Source of the DNA: Stratiolaelaps scimitus
Taxonomy: Eukaryota; Arthropoda; Arachnida; Mesostigmata; Laelapidae
Direction of reading: 5' to 3'
Assembly: GCA_019614645.1 (NCBI GenBank)
Contig: JABWDB010000005.1
Coordinates: 3,070,001 to 3,134,000, forward strand
DNA length: 64,000 nucleotides
Of the stretch, positions 38,601 through 49,823 are shown piece by piece. Each line of letters starts with the position of its first letter. The stretch's first letter is position 1. The notes under the pieces are model-generated. The model did no database searches. It was given only the letters and a program-made list of their open reading frames with translations, and had not been told where the DNA came from. The position numbers and the translations under genes were made by a program.

Positions 38601-41600
38601 GGCCATTATGCTACGCCGGCGGCAGGCCGCCGACGTAGCACGCAAGCAGTCGTTTCTTAGTTTCGTGCTGCTCCCGCTGCTGCTATCCGTGTCCACCACC
38701 ACCACCGCCACCACCACTGTTTCTGCTCCCATTACTGGTGCTGTTTCTTCTTTCTTTCTGCTTGTCGCGAGTAGTCGGTAGTTTTGTATGTGTAAAAGGC
38801 AGGCGGAGTACCACGAGCAGGCAATGAGAACGCGCGGGGGCTCTGGGATGCGCTGAAGGGAGAAAGAGTGGCACTCACGCTTCATTGGGCTCATCCTCGT
38901 CTTCCGTTCAGCCTTCCCCATCCAGGCCCCGCCCCCCGCCCCCCCCCCGTTTCTCCCAACGTCCTCATCCTCATCGTCGTCGTTTTCTTCTTATTCGCTT
39001 CGGTCTTATCCTCAGTTCCAGCCTCATCCATGCGGCGGCGGTGGTGGCTCGTCAGGAAGCCTCTTTTTCCCTTTTCGACTCGGCCTGCTCTGCTGAGGCC
39101 TGCCTGCTCGCTCCATCTAATGCCAGCCATTTCCTCTTCAGCGGCAGCAGCAGCAACGACGAGCCACGAGTGAGCAGCAGCAGCCGCCGTCGCCCCCTTC
39201 GGGGGGTTGCTATCCCGCCGTTACCGCGCCACGTTCCTTCGAATTCGATTCGCGAGTGAACCCAACAGCGACAACGGACGAGCGCCGGCTCGGTCTCTAG
39301 CTGCTGCTTCTACCAGCGCCGCAGCCGCCGCCGCCGCTCTAGCATCGTCGTCGTCGTCGTCCAGCGACAACGAACTGCGCGTCGCAGTTCGAGGAGCGCG
39401 ACGACCCCTTCTCGGGGGTTCGTCTTTTTCTCATTCGCTGCCGCCCCTGGCGCTGTCTGAAAGCGACTGCCGACTGTCTGACAATCTAGATGGCTCCTTC
39501 GACCGCTCCCTTCATCCGTCTCCAACCGGGCAGCAACTCGGGATAACTTGGTCGTGAATGAGCGACGGTGCCAGGCATACATAAGGCACACAGCGACGAT
39601 AACGATAGCACCACCACCACCATCGTCAGCAGTAGCGGCAGGGAACCAAACCAAACCAAAATGTACATACTGCTATCGCGCAATGCACTTCTTAAGCATC
39701 GCTGGAAGGAGGATTCGTTGTTGAAAGAGGGTGCGCTGCACCGTAGCGCAGCGTGGCGCGTGACACCCCTCAAGTTCACTGGAACGACCACTGCCACTAC
39801 TACGACTACTCTCCAAAGCGACCCTGCTGTCACTATTCTCTATTGTAAACGTCACGAAACTGGACTAATATGACTATAAACTGAGAAAACGCTCAGGATA
39901 CAGAGAATACACTAGCCGGAAGACGGGCAGACCATTCCAGGAGCGGTGGCTGGCTGGCCGCCGCAAATTCCGGCTCTCCTGGTCGTCCTAACTGGCTAAG
40001 TCGTCGAAGCTTAGGCGCCAGTGCGCCCGAGCCATAAAGGATTGCACAGTAGTTCTCTCTCTCTCTCTCTCACTTTCTCTCTCTAGTTCTATCGCTCTAT
40101 GGGTGTAGTACTGTTACAACTGCTCGCAGTAAGGGGGGAGGTGTAGTAGTGCTAGCAGCAGTCGCAGTCGTGGTGGCTGGGTAAAGCCAACGGCGTACCA
40201 ATGAACAGCGGCAGAGGCACCCAAGCGACGGCTGACCGTGCCGACAGGGCAGGAGGGATATTAGTTCGCTTAGCCCTTGTCGACGACGACGACGGGGCCG
40301 CCGCCGACGCCGGTCGACATCGATGAGACGTAGTCTACGCGGCACGTGTACGTGGCTCCTTTAACGTTCGAGTACGCATCGGAAAGGGGAGTCGACTCTC
40401 GACGAGCGAGAGAGAGAGAGAGAAAGAAAGAACGAGACTCCTTCCTGTGTCTTCCTGTTTTCTCTCGTTTCCTTTCGTTCTTGTCCGCCATTACATTCAG
40501 CACGTTCTATGTCTCTCCCCAGCCCGGGGTGCCCGAGTGCAACCGGGTGCGGACCAAGACCAAGACAACCCCGAGCAGCTCCTCGCAGCATAGCCTTCGT
40601 GGAGGGAACCTGCAACCGTCTTCAACACGTCGGCGAGAAGGGCCCAAGCCACGCTTATAGCCCGGCATCACTGCTCGCTTCGGCCAAGAAGACAACTCCT
40701 GCGGCAGGACCAGCCTCGTCTCTCGTATCTACGCTATGCAGACAATGAACGGTGTACGGCACTTCAACTCTCCCATGCTATCCTATTGTGGGTTCCCCGT
40801 CGCTTGGCCCCTCTCTCTTCTTCTTTTCCCTCGGTCTAGCATTTGCCGGACGATTCTTAGCCTAGTATGTGCTCACCCATCGAGGTAAGAACGACTTCGA
40901 AACACAAAGCGAGCAGCTCTCGGAGAGAGCGCACACGGCTCAATGAGAAGGCTGAGTGTCCTAGTCATTTGCGGTCGAAGCTCCAGGCTAGAGACACCTT
41001 GCAATATGCTACAGTGCAGTGTACAATTGCGTTTACATGCTCGCATCGTGTACGAACTAATGACATGATGAAATAAATCCTCGCCGACTCTTCGGATCTT
41101 CTATCTGATTAAACGATTATCTGGCAAACGTCAGTGTGTGCCCGTCTACAGCTCCTAGACGACATCCCCAGAGCCCACGCGCGAGGATACACGCGAAACC
41201 ACCATAGTGTACCTACAGCATACACCGCATATCACCACTACCGGAGAAACACTGCCATGAATGGCACATTACGCCGGCCATTATGAACAGTGACAACGGG
41301 GAAGGCTCCCCTACGGACGCACACTGCACGGTACTAAAAGTAGCGGCTTGAGCGATGAAGTTGGAGAGAGCGAGAAACAGAGGATAAAGTGAAAGGCAGA
41401 CCCAGAGGGGTACGGAAGTCGGGGGTGGTGGGGTGTTGCGAGAGATATAGAAGAAAGTGAGACGAAAGGAGAAAAAAAAACACTGAATGAAGTAGCGGCT
41501 TCGTTCTCCTCCATCTCCTCGGTGCGGTTCCATGGCCAAATTTGTAGTGGAGCCTCCTGAAGAATGGGCGTCGTCCCGGCAGAGGAATACGGGGGCCACG

Positions 41601-44038
41601 CACCGAACGGAGACGGGCGTCGGCGGCGGCGGCGGCAGCAGCAGCCGTGGAGGCAAGATGAAGGGCCCGAATGGACGACAATGAAGAGACGAGGAGCGTG
41701 GCGGCCCGTGCTTTCGACGGCCGACGGGCCAACCGGCCTCCCGTGCCCCCTCCAGCTGCGTCTGAAGACTGCTACTGCCGAGACGGATTCATTCTTCCGG
41801 TGACTAGAACTCAAATTTGGGAGCCGCGCCGGGCCCTCGGTATCCGAGCGGACGGCGATGCATGGGCTCATACAGCGGCTGCTTCTGCCGTTGTAACTAC
41901 CACCCCTGCACTAGTGACAGCACCAGGAGGAATAGCGGCCTGACTCAGTTGCAGTGGTAGTGGTAGTAGTCGTCGGAGCGGCCCAGCGGCAGCGACAGCT
42001 CGTGCACGGGGTCTCGCGATAATGAAATATTCAATACTGCCTACCCCCTACCCCCCCACCCCCCTATCCCAAACTGCCTCCGTGGACCCCTTGTGGCCCA
42101 CCTCTCTTACTCCCTTCGTTTCTGTTCCTTAGTTCTCCTGCCTTCTCCATCTGAGTGGTAGCTTCGGCTTCATGCATGTGCATGAGACGCGACAGGAACA
42201 GCAGACTTGCCAGCATCAACCCCGGCCATTCCGTTCATTCATTGGGTACCCTAACTGCTGCCGCCACTCCCGCTGATGCTGCTGCTGCTGCTGTTACTGC
42301 TGCTACTGCTAGCCATCATTACCCCGGCCCCAGTCTGTCGTTGTTTCCCCTTGAATTTGCCCGCCTGCGTTTGCACTTGCAGCGAGCAACGATGGAAGCC
42401 GCAGCGGTGGCAACTCTGTAGCCACCCGTCACCTCCCGGCAGCCGCGCGGCGTCCGCAGGCGTTACCGTCCCGGACCTCACAGACCCATATACCGTTCTG
42501 TCAGACCGTCGCCCCTTCTCACTCAGGAGTCTGAGAGTTGCAGACTTCCTGCTCCTCCTGAATCTCTCGCTCTCGCTCCGAAACCCACCCGACTCAACCC
42601 ATCCAAGCCCTCAATCCTGGAGTAGCACTAGCAATGGTGGCTGGTGAGCAGAGACTACGCCGTACGCTACATTGTACGGCCGTACTGCTGAACTGTGCGG
42701 TATGTCGCGTCTGGCTCCGCTGCGTCCGCTCGCTGCCCGAGTGCCCGACAGCTAGCCCGTCCTTTTCTCCCTCTCTCAGCAGAGTCGCGACGTTTCTAAC
42801 GTCGTTCAGCAGCGGGAATAGTGGGCCGGTGGCCGGATTGCTCCAGGCTTACCAGCCGCCATGCCGGCCCAGCTAAAGGGGTGCTCGATGCCTCGCTGGC
42901 TGCCGCCCTCCTCAAAAGCATCGATGGCAACGAACGGCCATTGCTAGCATTGGGGAAGAGGGAGAAGTCCTTTCGAAAGGGGCTCGGAACTCGAGGCTTC
43001 CCGCTCCCATCCACAAATCCCGGTGCCCACCCGTTACCAAGCTTCCTTGCCAGCCTTGCCGCCGCCGCTGCCGTCAGCCGCTCCGCGAGTCCCGCTCACA
43101 GTCCCTAAGTCGGCCCTCTCCCACCGATCCCCTATGGTCCCTCGCTCCTTTAGCGACCGCCCGGTCGGTCAGGCAGCCAGGACTATGGAGCTTCGCAAGG
43201 GCAGGACAGGGGCACGGGCATCCGCCGCCGTGCACGGGACGGGCCTGACCGAGTCAGGCCCTAGAGCAACCGAAGATTTGTGGAAACGCCGATAAGTACT
43301 TTGTTGTATAATAAATGGTCGTAATCGGATTCTCCTCCCTGGCCGAAGGATTGGAGCGCCCTTGCGATCCAACCGCCTTTCTGACCGAGTCAGGGGAGAA
43401 CACAGCGAGAGAACAGTGTCGTGGGGACAGTCAGAGGACAACAACTGCGTTGGTACCGGCTCCACTGCGCCCAAGCCTGCTTTATCGCGTAGCGAGGGGG
43501 AACTTCGACAGGGCCGACAGGAACGTGTCCGGCAGACGATTCCCGCACCTCGGAAAGGTTGAATTTAATATAATAGACATTTGGACATATAATTTGATCT
43601 AACGTGAGTGCCGAAAAGCTTGGAGCAGATCGGCCGTTTAGACGAGAAACGCCGAAAGCCCAGCCTCCAACATTCGAGAGAAGCGGAGGCTTGCCTCGTA
43701 CCCGGGGTATCTATCGATATAGACAAATTGCCGGCGTTATAGAAGTTGCGAAACAATCACATTGCCAAGGTGCTATCGCACATAAGGCCTGCCTTCAGCC
43801 AGCCTGCTTGTTGTACTCGATGGTGAGGCTTTTAACAAATAGAGAGGAACACAGGTCAGGGGACAGGCGAACTGACAGCAGTACTCTAGAAAATGTGCAC
43901 AATAAAGATCTATTGCAGACAGTGGGAAATCTGTCCTTTGTAATGGTTCTAATGATCAATCGTTGTCGTCTCCTACACATAAGAGTTGATAGACAAGCTG
44001 ATTGAGTCTGTATCACGATCTCCAAGCGATGGACTCAC
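35641..44038 (-). other. msi: msi intron, 8.4 kb, GC-rich and repeat-rich
   Basis: The intron runs from donor GAAG|GTGAGT at the microexon to the acceptor at 35641. From about 36300 to 43600 it is clearly more G+C-rich than the preceding intron and carries CAG/CTG, TCG and GCC triplet runs, CT/GA tracts and C homopolymers (37407, 38939). Many long overlapping open frames on both strands follow from the composition. No exon with Musashi-like content was seen. The base composition would fit an internal promoter or CpG-rich regulatory block, which is inference. Confidence 0.6.
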
Positions 44039-44071
44039 CTTCAGTAAGAGCACCAAGAGGCCAAACCAGTT
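44039..44071 (-). CDS. msi: Musashi microexon, 33 nt (ELVWPLGALTE)
   Basis: This 33-nt exon has strong splice sites on both sides: acceptor TTTTTCTTTCCAG and donor GAAG|GTGAGT. It is phase 1 on both sides. With the flanking G of the upstream exon it encodes ELVWPLGALTE. From memory, other arthropod Musashi/Rbp6 proteins carry a similar hydrophobic W-x-LGAL segment just after the post-RRM2 linker and before the Gly/Tyr-rich region, which is where this exon falls. Because it is symmetric (33 nt, phase 1 to phase 1), inclusion or skipping keeps the frame: the 70-nt exon can also join straight to the exon at 35640. It could therefore be constitutive or a cassette exon. No other gene explains the motif and paired splice sites. 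I am confident that it is an exon and unsure whether it is regulated. Confidence 0.85.
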
Positions 44072-44375
44072 CTGGAAAGAAAAACCACAATGAGCACGTT
44101 TTAGACAGAGATATCTCGTTCAAAATCGTCGATGCATGTTCGTGAAAATTGCATTCGATGCTTGTGTATATGTGGTACATTTTGCAAACAATACTTCACA
44201 CCGATGAGATAACCGAAAAAAGCATTCGATGCAGTGTTTGCCTGATAACGAATCTGATAGATGATGAAGGATGTCTCGCCATAACTGTCTGTCAACAGCT
44301 TGATAAATGAAATAGGAGCAATGTATCATCGTTCAGTCTCGGTCAATATGAACGCCTGCATTTAACCGTACTAAC
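44072..44375 (-). other. msi: msi intron, 304 nt
   Basis: This short phase-1 intron lies between the linker exon and the microexon, with donor GCAG|GTTAGT and acceptor TTTTTCTTTCCAG. It is the only small intron found in the window. Confidence 0.85.
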
Positions 44376-44445
44376 CTGCACCCCTTCCTCGAGCGACGCT
44401 GTTCGGCATCATGACTTCTTTCGGCTGCGCCTTTTTGCATTCCAC
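44376..44445 (-). CDS. msi: Musashi exon: end of RRM2 and basic linker (internal, 70 nt)
   Basis: This short exon encodes VECKKAQPKEV, the last strand of RRM2 and the start of the linker, a signature segment of Musashi proteins. It continues MMPNSVARGRGA, a basic Arg/Gly segment like that following RRM2 in family members. The acceptor is GTATTTAAG, followed by GTG GAA TGC, and the donor is GCAG|GTTAGT. The exon starts in phase 0, matching the ATG-ending exon at 48599, and ends in phase 1. It is too short and lacks a suitable ATG context to show up as an open reading frame, so it was found by reading the translated minus strand for the expected motif. The intron separating it from the 48.6-kb exon is 4153 nt. 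The intron to the following microexon is only 304 nt. The exon is required for a complete RRM2 fold. Confidence 0.95.
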
Positions 44446-47400
44446 CTTAAATACAAGACGAACATTTGCATTAGCGCTATAATGAAACGGTTATACATTA
44501 CATGCCAAATGTCTTCAGAGAATAAGTTTACTTTCAAGCTACGCTGTATAATAAAGATAAAATAATGTTCCGCATGCCGTTGTAAAGCAATGTTTCCTCT
44601 GTCTTCAATTGCGATTGCGCCTCAAGCAGGAAATGATTCAAGAGGCAGACGTGAGTGAGTTATGTTACATCTGTTTATGTAGCACGCGATTGTCATATAG
44701 ACGAGCAGATGTGAACGGGAAACTGGGCGAGCGATCTCGCGCAGCAGGAACGACCCCGACAGAGACGGGCAACGAGTTACTGGCCCATCCAGTTCAGTTG
44801 GGTATTTGTGCTTACTCAATGCTGAGCTAGGCTAGTCAGCGAAGTAACACAATCCGACGGCTTTCGCATACCGTGAGACGCCATCGTTGTAAGGAGGACG
44901 TCGGAGCAAGATCGAATCGTCACCTGAGATCTTCGATGAGTAAAGTTGCCTCGGCAAGGAGATAAACGAGCCTATCTCAAGGGGTATGCACCTTATAAAC
45001 GTTTAATTATAAAACCCGGCTTGAAGATTAAAGGCCGCCACGCTGCCAACATGAATACGGGACAGCATGGCGTTCTTCTAAGTACTCGACTCGTTGGTTT
45101 TGAAAGAGAAACACGATTTTCGATGTGCACCACTTTTCGAAGATATTGTAGGCCGCTTCGTATTACTCGAAAAGCCAAATACCTCCTGTCTGGTCCCACG
45201 CCTCTGTGAACGAAGTTGCGACATTCGAAAACTCCCATTTATCGCCGACAAGCCAAATGGCGCCTCTGACGCCAGAGCGCAGAGTTCCACCGCGTCAAAA
45301 GTTCATGATCAGCAAAGGCTATTTTTCATCGCCCGCCTACAGCGAACGCCAGCGTATTATTAGGAGATCGGACATAATTGAAAATGTGTCCATGTGAAAA
45401 ATAGAGTTCAGTTCTGCCTGGCGACATGGGATGGCTACACGACGCTTTCTTGGCGTGATCTTTAGTCCATGTGCAATATGTTGAAGGGTATGTTGAAGGA
45501 CAATTGTCTACTATTTATGTACCAACGTTTGAAGAAAACGAGCCAGCCAACAGAGAGGGTGCGTTTCCCACTGACACACCAGCCAAATAATCCTGCAGGC
45601 ATATTTTCGATCATGTAATACATTTACAATTATTGAAGAAATCTATATCAAAATTAATTAAAGCCCTGGAAGGAAAGAACATGATCCAGTTGATGATGCG
45701 GTTGCGAACAGTTGTTCGAAATCTTTGTCGAAGGCCCCGAAATGCTCGAACCCCGTGATGACCCAATAAATTGACTTCACGCTTTGACGCAGTAAACAGC
45801 TTTTGTTTCTCGGAACAGAATCCGATCCCCCACACTGGTAGTGACACATGTATTCGCTACAGCGTGGTTGTTAGGCTACGAAATGGTACGAAATGTGTAG
45901 CTAACGGCAGTGTAGACTATGGCTCAGGACATCTGCTTTATTACTATTGTATGGCATACAGTGTGCAGAGGCAACAGTGGCAAGCCGCCACATCTGCCAG
46001 CATAGGGCCCATTCATACTGTTTCCCGTTACCAACGGTAAAAGTTAACGCACGGGTACTGCGAGGCGCCTCGTGCGCTCGAGCCTTCTGAACGCGTCCAC
46101 GAGTTCCCCTCAGTCGTAATGGCACCACAATATAGGGCAGTCGGCTCACGCAGCCGGCCTGCTGCCCTGATATCGGATGCCGGTTGCGCAGCTTGTACAA
46201 GTAACGACAGTTACACTGAAGAGGGAGGGAGGGGGTGGGGGACCACCAGGTGGGGAACGGGGGTCTGCCCGCCGCTGTTGTGAATTCGAGGCTTGCCTGA
46301 AGCCAGCGGGGATCAAAGGGAAGGCCCTGTCGATTCAAGGGGTCGCGCCTCCCCTGCGGAAAACTGCCAAACAGAGGTGTGATCGTTGCTAGAACGATCT
46401 GCACCACCGCTGCAACGCCGCTTGGCACCGCGCTCGACCCTCTCCAACGAGCGTCACCATCAGCAGCTGCAGCAGCACCGGCACCAGCGGCAGTATCCCC
46501 ATGCACTGCACCGGCACTGCAGCCTGTCTGCGAGATGGCGCGCTGGCTGGACTCCTGACTGGCCGATCTGTCGGTCGGCGGTGGGTCGATCGTCGCTGCC
46601 GCTGAGGCGGCTGCGGCGGCTGCTAGCGCCCTAGGAAATAATAATTGTTTTTCAATTAAGTGTAAACCGATAATATCGACGAAAAACGAGCCAGTGGGAA
46701 GGATGTGAGTGAGAGACGAAGGTGGGGAAGGGAGGGGTTGCCAGGCGGCCTGCAAGAGCCTAGGAGACGAAAGGCGACCAAGGCACAGGCTTCACAAAAG
46801 ATGGCAAAACAGCACAGGCCCACACACACACGCACACACACACATCGGCAAAGGCCGACTTCGGCATTGAGGAAAAGACGCACAATAATGGTGCGAATGT
46901 GGGACGCCGCGATGGGAGAGCGATGGGTAAACGGGGGTAGGCGGCGGATCAAAATGTTTCTGCCGCACAGCTGCGACGCACGTCTTCAACGTGCAGACGA
47001 AGCGACGCTATCGCGTTAGCAATAACGTGGCGGGCGATAATATAACGCCAATGCACGGGCAAACGAGCAAAACTCGATCGTTGGCTCGGCCAAGATGACG
47101 ACGCGTACTCGCGCGTTGTCACGAACTGGCGCGTTGCAACTACGGTGGCAGCGGCAGCAGTAGCGCAAACAACGAAACATTAGATATGTTTTTGTGATTC
47201 TCGTAGCTCTCATGTTTCAAGTCGTACGAACGGAGTCGATATTCTCGTAGAGAATATCAAGGAGCCCTGATACTGAGTGGAAGAACAAATAGCATACGAT
47301 AGTTTCAGCGGTTAGCAACCCTGGGTTCGAAGCAAATAGATGCCGGTTGGAGAGAGCTCTACACAAAAAAAACTATATATATATATATATATATATATAG

Positions 47401-48598
47401 TAAAAGCAGATGCGTTTGAAGGCCGCGGCTGTTCTTTTGAATATGGCTATGAAGGATTTCACAGACATCTCAAACGTTCAGACGCATATTATGCAGACAG
47501 CAACCATCGCTGATGTGTACGATGGAGATATGATATGACATCACTTTTCATCTGTTCCGTAGCAATGCAAATACTGACTTCGCGTGAGCCATCAATCCAC
47601 CCGGCCACCTATTGATCGACGATTCTCGCCCCAGCGCAGAATGACACTATGCGGTGGCACTACTCTCCGTTAAGTGCCTTTTACTTTTGCCTACCGCTAT
47701 CTGGCTCGTTCCTTCCAGCGATTGCTCATGGCATTTCTTGCATGAGTTCCTTTCGTATACTTGCAACAGCCAACAAAGCACCCTCTACAAATCGTTGCTG
47801 GCCGTGAAGTAACTACTCCGCAGGGCAGTTACAGTGTGCGTCGTATGCCTCAAATGTATTTTATGGCTGCTGGGTACGATTTGGGGATGAACTGAATTTT
47901 ACTAGCGCGCTGAGAGAAGACAGACTTCCAACGTCACAGTCGGCGCGATGAGCTTGCGCTCGATGGATATGCGATCTCTCTCTCTCTCTCTCTCTCGCGT
48001 GAGGAAGTGGCCGAGTTACTCGTTCCGGTGAATTTGCGGAGCCGAATGAGAAGTAACGACACAATTACGAAGGGGTGAAGGAAATTGCATCGCTTCGAAG
48101 AGATGCGACGCAATTTTACTCGAAATTCGCAAGGAGGTCGCCGTCTCGAGTTCCAAGAGCAGCTCTCTTATTCATTCCGCCAGCAGGGCACTTGTTTACA
48201 AAGCTCCACTGTGAGCGACATTTTTTATATGCTAGTGTATGGCACAGTGCGGGCCGTTGCATTTTTATTGTAGGGGTAGGCGTGCAATTGAAAGACAATC
48301 GTGTTTCAGCTGGGAGATGAGCGTAGGCGTTTCATGTCTTGGCCTAGCGGTCATTACATTTCGCCCCTGAAAAGTGCAGCGGTTTGAAAATAGCTACGTC
48401 CACCAACAGCCTCTCGAACACGGCCTCTCTTACCATCCACCGCGTTGATTTCAACTAACATTCAATGAGGTCTACTTTTAGCTAGATCCGTAATTCATAG
48501 AGTAACAGCTGACGTCCAACGCCATGATCTCAGAGCAAATGTATAGCAGCAGCGGCAACAACAATCACAGTTAAACAGCAGAACATCACGAAACGTAC
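44446..48598 (-). other. msi: msi intron, 4.15 kb, splits the RRM2 coding region
   Basis: This phase-0 intron lies between NNKM and VECKK, with donor ATG|GTACGT and acceptor TATTTAAG. It contains a GC-rich block at 46000-47200 with a G-quadruplex-like run at 46223, a (TA)n tract at 47374 and a (CT)n tract at 47974. No further exon is expected here because an insertion would interrupt RRM2. Confidence 0.8.
46223..46241 (+). repeat. G-quadruplex-type G run
   Basis: GGG-A-GGG-A-GGGGG-T-GGGGG provides four G tracts with single-base loops, the tightest arrangement for an intramolecular G-quadruplex. It is on the template strand for msi, so the pre-mRNA carries the C-rich complement. Confidence 0.75.
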
Positions 48599-48681
48599 CA
48601 TTTTGTTATTAATCTCGTGGAAGTGGATCTCGCACACTTTGTCTACGACATCCTCGCTCTCGAATGTCACGAAGCCGAACC
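48599..48681 (-). CDS. msi: Musashi exon: second half of RRM2 (internal, 83 nt)
   Basis: This internal exon encodes the C-terminal half of the second RNA-recognition motif of a Musashi-family mRNA-binding protein. It reads [13 protein letters not shown], the RNP1 core, then [11 protein letters not shown], a stretch nearly invariant in Musashi proteins from flies to vertebrates. The aromatic residues of GFGFVTF form the RNA-stacking surface of the RRM beta-sheet. The acceptor is TTTGATTTCAG and the donor is ATG|GTACGT. The exon enters in phase 1, the first Gly codon being split G|GG, and leaves in phase 0 after the Met codon, so NNKM joins directly to VECKK in the next exon. The upstream part of RRM2 (normally beginning KKIFVGGL) and all of RRM1 were not found up to 64000 and presumably lie outside. 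Family membership is very secure. Whether the gene is orthologous to Drosophila msi or Rbp6 is not decided. Confidence 0.95.
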
Positions 48682-49279
48682 CTGAAATCAAAGCAAAATC
48701 AAGAGGAATAAGGGACACTCTCGTTATCATTGAGCCAGAGATATTAACTCGGCTCCGCATGCTCACTAGTTCACGTACGTACAACATGTGTCATTGTCCC
48801 TATCCATGTCCCCGTATATGTGTGCGTGTGGGTGTGAGAGAGATTATTTATAATAGTAATCGGAAGCACTAGATCGTAACAATAATTGCCTCTGTATTTG
48901 CCTATTGTGCATGTCTTTCTAGCTTGGTCCGACCAATTCGTCCCGGAGTCACCCAGTTGCAGTGCTATTCTATGTCACTTTGTACCAGTGAGTGGTATGC
49001 GTGTAATAGCGTTACCGGGGTGTTCTCTCTTAATCCCTGATAATAATGATCCACGACGGACGTGCATGGCACCTTCCAATGACGGGGAGTCGGCGATATC
49101 TCTCTGTTTCTCTCTCTCGAGTGAGAGAGATAGGAGAGAACACCCGCCGCGGGAATTTCTGTCGGAGCAATTGCATCAACCTAATAACTGGTGTCTTCAT
49201 CAGGCCGGTGGTAGATTCTCTATCTGCCCTCAATCAACTCTAGCGATACTTCTGACAGAGAGTCGAACTGAGAACGATA

Positions 49280-49281
<2 letters not shown>

Positions 49282-49317
<36 letters not shown>
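49282..49317. repeat. (GA)n microsatellite
   Basis: This is a pure GA tract of about 36 bp in the upstream msi intron. Confidence 0.95.
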
Positions 49318-49320
<3 letters not shown>

Positions 49321-49799
49321 CAATGCGAACGAGGGAAAGATGAGCATCAATCTGGATTAGAAAGGAGAATTACGGCTCGGTGATAATTTCCATTCCAGCA
49401 ATCACTCCCGAAGGTTATCCTTGCTTTCCGACTCATTGTTGCGAAGTTTGCACAGCACACCCTGTACGATGATAGACCAACGTTCGAAATATTGTGCGAG
49501 TGACACGGCAAGTTCGTACGGGGTAATAATAAGTAGGGGCGACAACAGCAGCTACTGCAGTGAAATTCACGCGCGCCAACCTACGCGAGACGGAGCACAA
49601 GGCAACGGCTACCACTGGCTGTAAGGTTGTGTGATTTTTTAAACACTCTGTGAATAAAGCTTCGGTAGAGCGTTTCATTACGTAGCGCCCGGCCAATACA
49701 TCAGTTTGACCGTCTCCCCGTGACTTGATTATAAACACACTCGAATTATTAATCAAACTTTCCTGCCCGCTGATGTCGGCTACCGAAAAATGTGTTAGT

Positions 49800-49823
49800 A
49801 TAGCTAGTTAGCTAACTAGCTAT
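49800..49823. repeat. Perfect 24-bp palindrome
   Basis: The 24 bp built on TAGCTAGTTA|GCTAACTAGC read the same on both strands with no spacer. It lies in the upstream msi intron. It has no match to a binding site that I know. Confidence 0.75.

Noticed and set aside
46386..46627. Exon-like minus-strand segment after a good acceptor (TTATTTCCTAG) with an Ala-rich frame
   Set aside because: It would have to insert between NNKM and VECKK in phase 0, disrupting RRM2; the phase-0 frame meets a stop and no good donor is present.
45901..46755. The longest open frame in the window (284 codons, minus)
   Set aside because: It is GC-rich and overlaps open frames on the other strand, shows no domain, and much of it is simple Ala/Pro/Arg-rich sequence. 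Composition explains it better than a gene.
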